Assembly (NCBI GenBank): GCA_947629725.1
Contig: CANREU010000004.1
Coordinates: forward strand, 1 to 28,907
Direction: 5' to 3'
Origin: an uncultured Clostridia bacterium
GTDB lineage: Bacteria > Bacillota > Clostridia > Christensenellales > Borkfalkiaceae
DNA length: 28,907 nucleotides
Part shown: positions 12,627 to 20,035 of the stretch, piece after piece
Layout of the letters: the number at the start of each line of letters is the position of its first letter
Numbering within the stretch: position 1 is the first letter of the stretch
Notes under the pieces: model-generated
Database searches by the model: none
The model's input: only the letters and a program-made list of their open reading frames with translations
What the model was told of the DNA's origin: nothing
Translations under genes and position numbers: made by a program

Positions 12627-14149
12627 GTTTCGTCCTCCGCGAAGGGCTTTCCGTCCTTCTCGCCGTAGAGATAGTTCTCCTTTTCGTCGTGGGAATCATA
12701 CCACACCTGCGCGACGAAGGGGGAGTATTTTGCGATACGGTCGAACTTCCACGGCGCGGGCTGGCAGCAGAGGGGGCACCAGTGCCCGCCGCGGAGCACG
12801 GTGTAGGGGCTCGCCTCGAACTCATGCCCCTCGTGGCAGCGCCACAGCGCCTTTTTATACACGTCCTTTCCGGGCGCGGCGACAAACTCCCCGCCGCGGA
12901 ACTTCGCCGCCGAGCGGTAGTCCTCCTCGTTCCATTCCTCCTGCGGCTTGCTCTCGTCATAGCCGTGATCGAGGAGGACGGCGTTCTCCGTCTTCCTCAT
13001 CTCGTCGTAGTCGCCGAAGTCTCCCTTTGCGATGAGTTTTACGTCCTTCCAGTCGCGGGGGAGGGACTTGGCTGCCTCCATCGAGCCGAAGGTCGCGATG
13101 ACCCGCGCCTCGTCCCCGTTTTTCACCCAGCGGTAGGGGGAATTGCGGTGGTTGCGGAGCCTCTTGAAGAGGAAGAGATCGATGAGCCCCTTCGGCACGA
13201 ATTTGCCGAGAGAATAGAGTTTATGTCGGCTCCCGATCCATTTCCAGTATTCATGGACGTCGTCCCGCTGATACCCGAAGAGCTTCTCGAGCTCGTCTGC
13301 GTCCGCAAACCAGAGCCCGTGGAAGTTGCGGGACGCCATCCAGTGGGGTTTGAAGAACTTTTCGGTGGAGCCGCCGATGATGGCGAACCCGTCCTTAAAG
13401 GTGTCGTACCCCGTCTCGCGGCCCTTGAAGCCCGCGCCGATGTTGTAGATCTTCTTCCAGAACTGCGGGATCTCTCCCTTCGCCTCCCGCTCTAAAATGC
13501 AGCGGATGAGGTAGCCGCTGTCCCGCGAGGAGACCCACTCCAGCGGGGCGTTGAGGGCGGTGTGGAACATGAGCCCGTCCGAAATGTTGTCGTGCATCAT
13601 GTTGGGGTGGAGCATCGCCGTCTGGCGGAGGACCGCCCAGCAATCGAGCTCGGCGTCGAGGCAGTAGCGCTCGCCGTAGAGCTTGTGCATGGCATAGGTG
13701 TCGAAGGGGCTCACGACGAGGGGGTCGCCCACCCGCCCGAAGGGGTGCTTCTCGTTGCGGTTGCCGTAGAGGGCAACGGTGGAGATGTGGATGTATTTGG
13801 GCTGGGGGCTGCACGCCTTCACCGCGTCGACGATGGCGGCTGCGCCGAGCTTGTTGCACTCCTCGCTCGCCGCGAAACTTGCGTCCGAAGCGGGGGGGAT
13901 GACCGCCGCCATGTGGACGACGACGTCCACTCCCTTCACGAGGGTGCGGCAGACCTCCCTGTCGGCGATCGACCCGCGCACGATCTGAATGCGGCTGCCG
14001 TATTTCTTTGCGAGAGACCTCGCGAGTTTGTTGTTTTTCTTCTTGGGGGAGAGCAGCACGCGGATGAATTCCGTGCTTTCGAGGGTGACGCTCTGTGCAA
14101 GCGCCTCCCTGCCCATATTGCCGCTCACGCCCGTCATGGCGATCTTCAT
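12623..14149 (-). CDS. Extended SDR (NAD-dependent epimerase/dehydratase) with C-terminal zinc-ribbon
   Basis: 508 residues, far longer than the ~300 of simple extended SDRs. The N-terminal Rossmann domain has G7-x2-G10-x2-G13 (TGVSGNMG), an HMAAVIPP segment and the catalytic Y152-x3-K156 (YAMHKLYGE), with S/T in STVALYGN. Residues ~300-430 form a charged, family-specific part. A zinc-ribbon-like motif follows: C438-H-E-G-H442 ... C458-P-L-C461, within a WRCHEGHEF...GGHWCPLC pattern otherwise seen in small zinc-ribbon proteins. First gene of the operon: ATG 14149 has GGAGAAA before it and a consensus promoter 50 nt upstream. Probably a sugar-nucleotide or other alcohol oxidoreductase; the substrate is unknown and the ribbon's role is open. 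Confidence 0.82.
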   Translation of the reverse strand: MKIAMTGVSGNMGREALAQSVTLESTEFIRVLLSPKKKNNKLARSLAKKYGSRIQIVRGSIADREVCRTLVKGVDVVVHMAAVIPPASDASFAASEECNKLGAAAIVDAVKACSPQPKYIHISTVALYGNRNEKHPFGRVGDPLVVSPFDTYAMHKLYGERYCLDAELDCWAVLRQTAMLHPNMMHDNISDGLMFHTALNAPLEWVSSRDSGYLIRCILEREAKGEIPQFWKKIYNIGAGFKGRETGYDTFKDGFAIIGGSTEKFFKPHWMASRNFHGLWFADADELEKLFGYQRDDVHEYWKWIGSRHKLYSLGKFVPKGLIDLFLFKRLRNHRNSPYRWVKNGDEARVIATFGSMEAAKSLPRDWKDVKLIAKGDFGDYDEMRKTENAVLLDHGYDESKPQEEWNEEDYRSAAKFRGGEFVAAPGKDVYKKALWRCHEGHEFEASPYTVLRGGHWCPLCCQPAPWKFDRIAKYSPFVAQVWYDSHDEKENYLYGEKDGKPFAEDET

Positions 14150-14197
14150 GCGAATTTCTCCGGTTTGGATTTCGCGCGCATGCGCTTCTCTCATTTT

Positions 14198-14226
14198 ATT
14201 ATAACGGGTACGGGCGGGCTTGTCAA
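14198..14226 (-). promoter_or_regulatory. Perfect consensus sigma-A promoter of the redox operon
   Basis: On the minus strand TTGACA (14226-14221), 17-nt spacer, TATAAT (14203-14198). The start near 14191 gives a leader of about 42 nt. Confidence 0.93.
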
Positions 14227-14300
14227 CTGTGTAATGCTTTTTTATGACAATTTCCCCGAAAAAAGTACGCCTTTTGTGCAGAACGCCCCCCGCACATCCA

Positions 14301-14347
14301 AACCGTGCCCTCCCCCTACGTGAGGGGGAGGGGTAGGGGTGAGGGTC
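14301..14347 (+). repeat. Intergenic palindrome with G-rich tail, copy 2
   Basis: CCCTCCCCCT-ACGTG-AGGGGGAGGGG then TAGGGGTGAGGGT. One base differs from 2434-2479 although the loci are 11.9 kb apart. Confidence 0.8.
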
Positions 14348-14367
14348 CGCCCGCGAGATTGCGGATC

Positions 14368-14423
14368 GCCCCTCATCCGTCCCCTGCGGGGACACCTTCC
14401 CCCCGAGGGGGGAAGGCTTTCGG
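14368..14423 (+). repeat. Intergenic repeat, CCTGCGGGGACACCTTCCCC type, copy A
   Basis: Tandem hairpins CCCCTGCGGGG and CCTTCCCCCCGAGGGGGGAAGG ending CTTTCGG. 55 of 56 bases match 18174-18229, on the other side of the large lipoprotein gene and in the same orientation. The rest of the 14227-14637 gap holds only the lipoprotein promoter. Confidence 0.85.
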
Positions 14424-14528
14424 CGGGGCGAGGGGCAGGTCTTCCGTATAAATATTCATTTATTCCGAATTTTTCCGTCAAAAAGGGGTTTATGATAAAA
14501 TTTTCACAAGATTCATACGGCGTATTGC

Positions 14529-14557
14529 TTGTTTTTTTTGTTCGGATATGCTAAACT
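14529..14557 (+). promoter_or_regulatory. Extended -10 promoter of the large lipoprotein gene
   Basis: TTGTTT (14529-14534), 17-nt spacer, TAAACT (14552-14557) preceded by TG-C (extended -10). A leader of about 75 nt ends in GGAGG (14627-14631) before ATG 14638. Confidence 0.65.
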
Positions 14558-14637
14558 GAAACCGTCGGCAACAAAAATGCGGGAATGCGCGCATGGGCGC
14601 GTAACAAAAACACTCTCATCCCGCGCGGAGGAAAGCC

Positions 14638-17600
14638 ATGAAGAAAAAGATATGGATCGCGCTTGCCTGTGCCGCAGCCGTCGTGATGGCGGTGTGCGGT
14701 CTTGCGGCGTGCAAAAAACCGGCCAGCGGGGCGCAATACACCGTCAACGCGATCAACGAAGGGGGCTTGCACGTCCCCCGCGTGGCGGTCGAGGTCTATG
14801 AGAGGGGGACGGAGACGGGCGGAAGCCCCCGCTTCTCCGGCGTCACGGACCTCCGCGGCGAATACACGTTCTCCATCCCGAAGAAGGAAGCGCCCTCCGA
14901 TTTTATCGTGAAGGTCGGCTGCCCCGCGGGGTACAGCGAGGTCAACGAGGGCCCTTACGTCATCACGGGCACTCTGCGCACCCTCAACGTCGCCCTCCGC
15001 TCCGCCCTCATCGTCGGAGAGGAGCCCCCCGCAAACATGCAATATGAACTCGGCGACATCGTCTACGACTTCGCCCTCGCCGATCCCGACGGGAAGGAAT
15101 ACCGTCTCTCGGAGATGTTCTCGGAATACCGCATGGTGATGCTCAACTTCTGGGATCTCCAATGCGGCCCCTGCATGAGCGAGATGCCCGAATTGCAGCA
15201 GTCGTGGGACACCTACCACACGCAGGGCGGCGGCCTCCTCTGCATCGACGCGAACGTCATGGGGACGACGGACACCAATCCCGAGCTCGCCGCCTTCCGC
15301 GAGAGGGGGTATCAGACGGGGACGGACGAAAACAACAAACCCATCCTCACGCCCTACACCATGCCCCTTGCGCTCGATTCGTCGGTCAACAGACAGGCGA
15401 TGTACTTCAACACGACCGCGGTGCCCGTCACCGTCGTCATCGACCGTTTCGGCTGCTTCATCTACCGCCGCATCGGCAGTACCGACCGCAACACCTTCGA
15501 CGCCCTCTTCCAAAAGTACGGCGCGGAGAACTACATGCAGGACAGCTACCTCTTGGGCGGCGGCAATGCGGGCGGCGAAGAGCTTGAATACACCGCTCCC
15601 CCCGCAGACATCCAAAGGCCCTCTTCCGACCAGCTCGCCGCGGCGGCGAACGGGGAAAGGGTTCAACGGGACGTACACCTTCGACATCACGATGGAGGGG
15701 GTGGGGACGCCGAACTCAGCTGGCCGTGGCACATCGGCACGGACGGCGGCGGCTATATCTATCCCTCCAACACGGGCACCGATTACTCTTTCGCGACGGT
15801 CACCGTCGAGTTCGAGGTGGAAAAAGGGGTGCGGGACGATCCGAACGCGAAGTATATCCTCGCCTTCGACTATTTCATCTCCTCGGAGTCGAGCGACTAC
15901 TTCTACGTCGCGGTGGATAACTCCCTCATGTATCAGTTCTCGGGCACATCCGACCTGCGGTGGCAGACCTGCTATCCCCTCGTCGCCGAGAGGGGAGGCA
16001 CCCACAGGCTCATGCTCCTCTATGTGAAGGACCAGCAGCTCTCGATGGGCGACGACACCGCGAAGGTGCGGAATATCCGCCTCATCTCGGAGGACGAGAT
16101 CGATATTCCCTCCCTCGACCTTGCCCGCCCCGCCGCCTACGACTGGAACGGGCAGAACTACGACGGGTATGTGAAATACGAGGTAGATGCGCAGGGCTTC
16201 TATCACTACGACGACGGCAAGGAAGATACCGTGAGCGGCTCCTATATCTTTGCCGACCTCATGGGCGCCACCAACTTCAACAAGCGGGTGAACAACGAGA
16301 ACTCCATTTCCAACTATTCGGTGATGGGCTACTTCGATTTCAACACCGTCTCCTCCGAAAGCGGCGATTGGGATCCCGTTCTCGACAAGACGGACAGCAT
16401 CTCCCGGTGGCTCATCGGCGCGAACAACTCCCGTCTCTACGGTCTCACCGTCGTGAACAGCGAACTCAAGGGTCTCCTCAACGACTTCTATAAGAAGATC
16501 GTCGGCACGGTGGACGAGGACAAGAGCTGGCTCGAATTCTGCACTTGGTTTGCCCACTTCGGCACCGACGAAAAGGACGACGGCATCAACGCGCCCGACG
16601 AGAACCCCGTCCGCGGTCTCACCGACATGATGGCGATCCCCGTCGTCGGGTATTACAACACGGGCGACGACATCTACGAGCGCGATTCTCAAGGGCGGAC
16701 GATCCCCGACACCGTGCACTACAATGCGCCCGGGGAGACCGAGCCCTACACGTCGAACCCGACCATAAAGGACGAGTACCGCAACGACGTCTATATCGAC
16801 CGCATCCTCATGCCGCGCGGCATGCGCTTCTCCTTCACGCCCGACAAGGCGGGCGCGTACAGGATCCACACGCAGAGCAAGCCCTTATACGACACGATGG
16901 GCTGGCTCCGCCTCGGGGACGGCACCCTCCTCACCGAGTCGGACGGCTCCCGCGAGGCGATCGCTCCCGACGGCGGCGACTACAACATCATCCTCACTTC
17001 CTACATGAAGGCCGGCACGACCTACTACATCGCGCTCGGCCCCGCGGACATCGGCGCATACGGCGTGCCCTTCACCTTCACGGTGGAGTACCTCGGGGAG
17101 GTCTACTACTCTTGGCAGAACGCCGCGCGCGAATACGTCACCGTGGCGGACGAGGGCGACCTCACCTCGGGCGAGGTGCGGAACGTGATGAACGTGTTCC
17201 CCATGTACGATAGCGAAAACGACGTGTGGTGCGACGCCCTCCGCGACGAATACGGCAACCTCCTCCTCGACGCCTTCGACCGCGAACAGATCAACACGGA
17301 TGACGTGCTCTATGTCGACTTCGTGAACGGCACGCCCTTCTCGCCCGACCAGTCCATCGAAAAGGTGATCCAGATGGGCAAGATCGAAGATACCGTCGTG
17401 AACGGGAGCGTCGTCACGAAGGGGGTCCTCTCCCGCGTGAAGCCCGTCGTCGGGTTCGTGCTCGCGAACAACAAGCTGTACTCCTCCACGGAGGAGACTT
17501 CGCTCGAATCGATCAAGGGGTTGCCCCTCGGCGAGAGCGACTACGCGGCGCTCGCGGAGCAGTTCTCGATCGGGGACGACGGCTACGGCGAATCGGTGTA

Positions 17601-17955
17601 TATCGAGGGAGCGGACTACACCGCCTTCAAAGAGTGCAAGACGGTGGGTGACATCGTGGACTTCCTCCGCGAACGCTACCTCTGCGCCTTCGACTTCACC
17701 CACTGCATGTGGGTGGACGCGGCACACCGCCGCGACTACACGGCGACCGTCGAGGGCTACCTCGCGCAGGCGCTTGCGAACGAGGGCACGACGGGCGGCG
17801 GCAAGCACGGCGAAGACGCGGGCTGCGTTCCGCTCAACAAAGAGCTTCAGGAGATCCTCTCCATCTACGCCCAGCGCTACGGCTGGATGGGGGTCACGAC
17901 GGACTACATCCGCCTCGTGAAGCACTACTTCTACATGGGCCCCGCGAAGGTATAA
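14638..17955 (+). CDS. Large TlpA-type thioredoxin lipoprotein with beta-sandwich modules; contains apparent double frameshift
   Basis: 1105 codons. The signal peptide ends in lipobox LAAC with lipid-modified C25, so it is anchored outside the membrane. Residues ~32-125 look like a carboxypeptidase-regulatory/Cna-B-like beta domain (RVAVEVYERG...VTDLRGEYTFSIP). Residues ~138-305 are a TlpA/AhpC-TSA thioredoxin domain with C176-G-P-C179 (FWDLQCGPCMSEMPEL) and the cis-Pro region TTAVPVTVVIDRFG. Beta-sandwich, lectin-like segments follow; residues ~722-825 resemble a pre-peptidase C-terminal domain (FSFTPDKAGAYRIHT...AGTTYYIALGP). The ~280-residue C-terminal part is unassigned. Codons ~340-356 read as nonsense in frame, while the next frame encodes a sensible strand (see findings). 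It is probably a surface disulfide or redox protein with glycan- or protein-binding modules; that role is inference. Confidence 0.85.
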   Translation: MKKKIWIALACAAAVVMAVCGLAACKKPASGAQYTVNAINEGGLHVPRVAVEVYERGTETGGSPRFSGVTDLRGEYTFSIPKKEAPSDFIVKVGCPAGYSEVNEGPYVITGTLRTLNVALRSALIVGEEPPANMQYELGDIVYDFALADPDGKEYRLSEMFSEYRMVMLNFWDLQCGPCMSEMPELQQSWDTYHTQGGGLLCIDANVMGTTDTNPELAAFRERGYQTGTDENNKPILTPYTMPLALDSSVNRQAMYFNTTAVPVTVVIDRFGCFIYRRIGSTDRNTFDALFQKYGAENYMQDSYLLGGGNAGGEELEYTAPPADIQRPSSDQLAAAANGERVQRDVHLRHHDGGGGDAELSWPWHIGTDGGGYIYPSNTGTDYSFATVTVEFEVEKGVRDDPNAKYILAFDYFISSESSDYFYVAVDNSLMYQFSGTSDLRWQTCYPLVAERGGTHRLMLLYVKDQQLSMGDDTAKVRNIRLISEDEIDIPSLDLARPAAYDWNGQNYDGYVKYEVDAQGFYHYDDGKEDTVSGSYIFADLMGATNFNKRVNNENSISNYSVMGYFDFNTVSSESGDWDPVLDKTDSISRWLIGANNSRLYGLTVVNSELKGLLNDFYKKIVGTVDEDKSWLEFCTWFAHFGTDEKDDGINAPDENPVRGLTDMMAIPVVGYYNTGDDIYERDSQGRTIPDTVHYNAPGETEPYTSNPTIKDEYRNDVYIDRILMPRGMRFSFTPDKAGAYRIHTQSKPLYDTMGWLRLGDGTLLTESDGSREAIAPDGGDYNIILTSYMKAGTTYYIALGPADIGAYGVPFTFTVEYLGEVYYSWQNAAREYVTVADEGDLTSGEVRNVMNVFPMYDSENDVWCDALRDEYGNLLLDAFDREQINTDDVLYVDFVNGTPFSPDQSIEKVIQMGKIEDTVVNGSVVTKGVLSRVKPVVGFVLANNKLYSSTEETSLESIKGLPLGESDYAALAEQFSIGDDGYGESVYIEGADYTAFKECKTVGDIVDFLRERYLCAFDFTHCMWVDAAHRRDYTATVEGYLAQALANEGTTGGGKHGEDAGCVPLNKELQEILSIYAQRYGWMGVTTDYIRLVKHYFYMGPAKV

Positions 17956-17997
17956 CGCCCCTTCACGGCGCACAGCGCAGCAGCACAACACAACCGA

Positions 17998-18025
17998 CAG
18001 CCCCGCCTCCGCGGGGCTGTTTTTT
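17998..18025 (+). terminator. Intrinsic terminator of the large lipoprotein gene
   Basis: CAGCCCCGC (17998-18006)/GCGGGGCTG (18011-18019), 9-bp stem, CTCC loop, then TTTTTT. Confidence 0.93.
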
Positions 18026-18054
18026 ACGCAAAACCCGCCCCGCTTATACCAACG

Positions 18055-18086
18055 CTTGCCCTCCCCCTGCGTCAGGGGGAGGGGTA
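18055..18086 (+). repeat. Intergenic palindrome, CCCTCCCCCT type, truncated
   Basis: TGCCCTCCCCCTG-CGT-CAGGGGGAGGGG hairpin, tail lost after GGTA. The loop side pair TG/CA replaces TA-CGTG of the other copies. Confidence 0.65.
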
Positions 18087-18173
18087 CTTCGTCGCTTTGC
18101 TCCTCGTGTCGCCCTTCGATAACATTCATGGGTGCGGGCGATAGGGAGGGGGTCTGCCAATGTAGTACGACAT

Positions 18174-18229
18174 GCCCCTCATTCGTCCCCTGCGGGGACA
18201 CCTTCCCCCCGAGGGGGGAAGGCTTTCGG
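18174..18229 (+). repeat. Intergenic repeat, CCTGCGGGGACACCTTCCCC type, copy B
   Basis: Same as 14368-14423 except one C/T change. It continues directly into 18230-18279, a partial three-arm repeat (AGCAGAGGGAGCCGAGAAAA then CCCCCTCC/GGAGGGGG). Confidence 0.85.
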
Positions 18230-18279
18230 GGGGAGCAGAGGGAGCCGAGAAAAGCCCCCTCCGTGGGAGGGGGTGGGCG

Positions 18280-18325
18280 GCAAGACCTGCCCCCTTTGAA
18301 GGGGGCGGGGTAGGGGTGGGGGTTG
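18280..18325 (+). repeat. Intergenic repeat with G-quadruplex tail, copy 2
   Basis: Same as 2361-2405 plus one G. Four G-tracts at 18301-18322 (G5-C-G4-TA-G4-T-G5). Confidence 0.8.
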
Positions 18326-18342
18326 CCCATGTATTACAGTGA

Positions 18343-18432
18343 ACCCCCTCCGTCACGGCAAAGGCAGCCGTGACAGCTCCCCCAAGAGGGGGAGCCAAGA
18401 AGGCCCCCTCCGCGGGAGGGGGGTAGGGGGGT
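18343..18432 (+). repeat. Three-arm (cloverleaf-like) intergenic repeat, copy 3
   Basis: Closing arms ACCCCCT (18343-18349) and AGGGGGGT (18425-18432). Arm 1 is GTCACGGC (18352-18359)/GCCGTGAC (18367-18374), different bases from copies 1 and 2 but fully paired. Arm 2 is GCTCCCCC-AAGA-GGGGGAGC, perfect. Arm 3 is CCCCCTCC-GCG-GGAGGGGG. The 18026-18459 gap contains repeats only. Confidence 0.85.
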
Positions 18433-18459
18433 GGGCGGTTGGGCGGCAAAAAGAGCAAC

Positions 18460-18482
18460 AAAAAAACCCCGCGAGAGCGGGG
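18460..18482 (-). terminator. Intrinsic terminator of the polysaccharide operon
   Basis: On the minus strand CCCCGC-TCTC-GCGGGG (18482-18467) followed by TTTTTTT (18466-18460). It lies 13 nt after the flippase stop codon. Confidence 0.9.
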
Positions 18483-18495
18483 AGTGCAGCCGTCG

Positions 18496-20034
18496 TCAAC
18501 CGCGGTCCTTATGCAGGAGGCGTTTTGCCGCGCCGAGGAGGTAGCGGAAGGAGGGGGTACGGAAATAGGCGAGGAGGAAGAGGCCGTTCACGAGCACGCA
18601 GCAGATCCCCACCTTTGCGAGGAAGATCCACACGCCGCCCCCGGGGATAAAGGAGCATACGAGGTAGGCGGCGGAGCCCGCGGCGGCGGTCACGCAGGCG
18701 CAGGCGATGTAGCGGAGGAGGTAGTCGCTCACCCCCTTGTGAAAGTAATGCTTATAGAGGACGAAGGGCTCCACCCAGAGGGGCACGAGCACGGAGCTTG
18801 CGATCGTCGCGATGAGGACGCCGGGCAGCCCGAGGGGGAAGACGAGGGCAAAGTCGAGCCCCAAATTGAGCGCCGCCTCAACGAGCGCCTTATACCTGTC
18901 GTTGCGGAAGAGCCCCGCGCACTCCTTGAACGCCCCCGTCACCCCGCGCGTATTGGTGAAATAGAAACTCACGCAGATGAGGAGGACGGAGAGCGTGTCG
19001 AGGCGCGCCGCGCCGTCGGAGGTGAACACGCCGATGAAGTCCTGAAAGCAGCACACCATGCCGATCGTAAAGAACCCGACGAGCCAAAAGAGGGCGAGGT
19101 TCAGGGCGTGGAACACGGGGAGGCTCTTTCCGGGGTCCGACGTCGAGAGGAAGTTCCCGATGCTCCCGCGCAGGGCGGTGCAGAAGAGGGTGGCGACGGC
19201 CGCGAACGCCCCCGTCACGAGGGTGTAGTTGGAATACAGCCCGAGGATATGGGTGCTGATGAAGGCGGAGATGATGATGGAGTCGGAGGAGAACACGGCG
19301 GCGCCTCCGATCTTGTGCAGAAAGAGGGCGCGCGTGTTGGCGGAGATCTCCTTTCTGTCCGCCTCGGGGAGCTTTTGCGCCTTGCCGCGGATCTCGGGGA
19401 AGAGCTTGAAGGAGATAAGGAGGACGGCGAGCGCGTCGAGCAGGTTGCACACCACCATCGCGCCGACGTAGGCGTAGTAATTCCGCCACAGAACGAGGAT
19501 GAGGACCTGCGCGGCGGCGAGGACGATCTGCGTCACGAGGCTCACCTTGCTCTCTACGTCGTTGCGCTGGTAGGCGAACACGAGGGAGCGGCGGTAGGCG
19601 AAGAAATACCCGACGACGGTCTGCGCGAGGAAGAGCACGTAAACCGCGGTGAGGTTCACGTTGAGGTCGGGGGCGTCTGTCACGAGATAGGGGAGGGCGG
19701 GGATGAGGGCGAGCCCGAGCGCCGTCACGACCGCGCCGATGATGCAGTAGAGCTTCTTATAGAGGGCGAGGAGGGACTTTATCTTCTCGGTGTCCCCGTC
19801 CGCCACGGGCTTATACATGGAGTACACGATCGCATTCCCCACGCCGAGTTCGGCGAGGGAGAGCACGTTCAAAACATTGGAATAAAGACCGTTGAGCCCG
19901 AGATAGTCGTAGGTGAGAAAGCGGATGAAGAGGGCGCGCACGAAAAATTGCAGCAGCGTTTTTAGGACAAACGCCGCCGCGCCGAAGAGTGCGTTGCGCG
20001 CGGAATTGCGTGTTCTCGAGCGGGTGTCTACCAT
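18496..20034 (-). CDS. Wzx-type polysaccharide/lipid-linked oligosaccharide flippase
   Basis: 512 residues with 12-14 hydrophobic segments, of the MOP/PST exporter superfamily. The N-terminus (RNALFGAAAFVLKTLLQFFVRALFIRFL followed by YLGLNGLYSNVLNVLSLAELGVGNAI) is typical of Wzx proteins. It should flip undecaprenyl-pyrophosphate-linked repeat units from the cytosolic to the outer face of the membrane for polymerisation. It is the last gene of the operon, 1 nt after the upstream stop codon and just before the terminator. Flippases of this group are common in Gram-positive surface-polysaccharide loci. The family is clear; the exact substrate follows from the operon. Confidence 0.9.
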   Translation of the reverse strand: MVDTRSRTRNSARNALFGAAAFVLKTLLQFFVRALFIRFLTYDYLGLNGLYSNVLNVLSLAELGVGNAIVYSMYKPVADGDTEKIKSLLALYKKLYCIIGAVVTALGLALIPALPYLVTDAPDLNVNLTAVYVLFLAQTVVGYFFAYRRSLVFAYQRNDVESKVSLVTQIVLAAAQVLILVLWRNYYAYVGAMVVCNLLDALAVLLISFKLFPEIRGKAQKLPEADRKEISANTRALFLHKIGGAAVFSSDSIIISAFISTHILGLYSNYTLVTGAFAAVATLFCTALRGSIGNFLSTSDPGKSLPVFHALNLALFWLVGFFTIGMVCCFQDFIGVFTSDGAARLDTLSVLLICVSFYFTNTRGVTGAFKECAGLFRNDRYKALVEAALNLGLDFALVFPLGLPGVLIATIASSVLVPLWVEPFVLYKHYFHKGVSDYLLRYIACACVTAAAGSAAYLVCSFIPGGGVWIFLAKVGICCVLVNGLFLLAYFRTPSFRYLLGAAKRLLHKDRG

Positions 20035-20035
20035 G

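Noticed and set aside
14551..16869. Minus-strand open frame of 772 codons opposite the large lipoprotein
   Set aside because: Compositionally biased shadow; the + strand has a signal peptide, CGPC motif, promoter and terminator.
18439..19965. + strand open frame of 508 codons opposite the flippase
   Set aside because: Translation is a run of E, G, R and H without hydrophobic structure; the minus frame is a clear Wzx protein.
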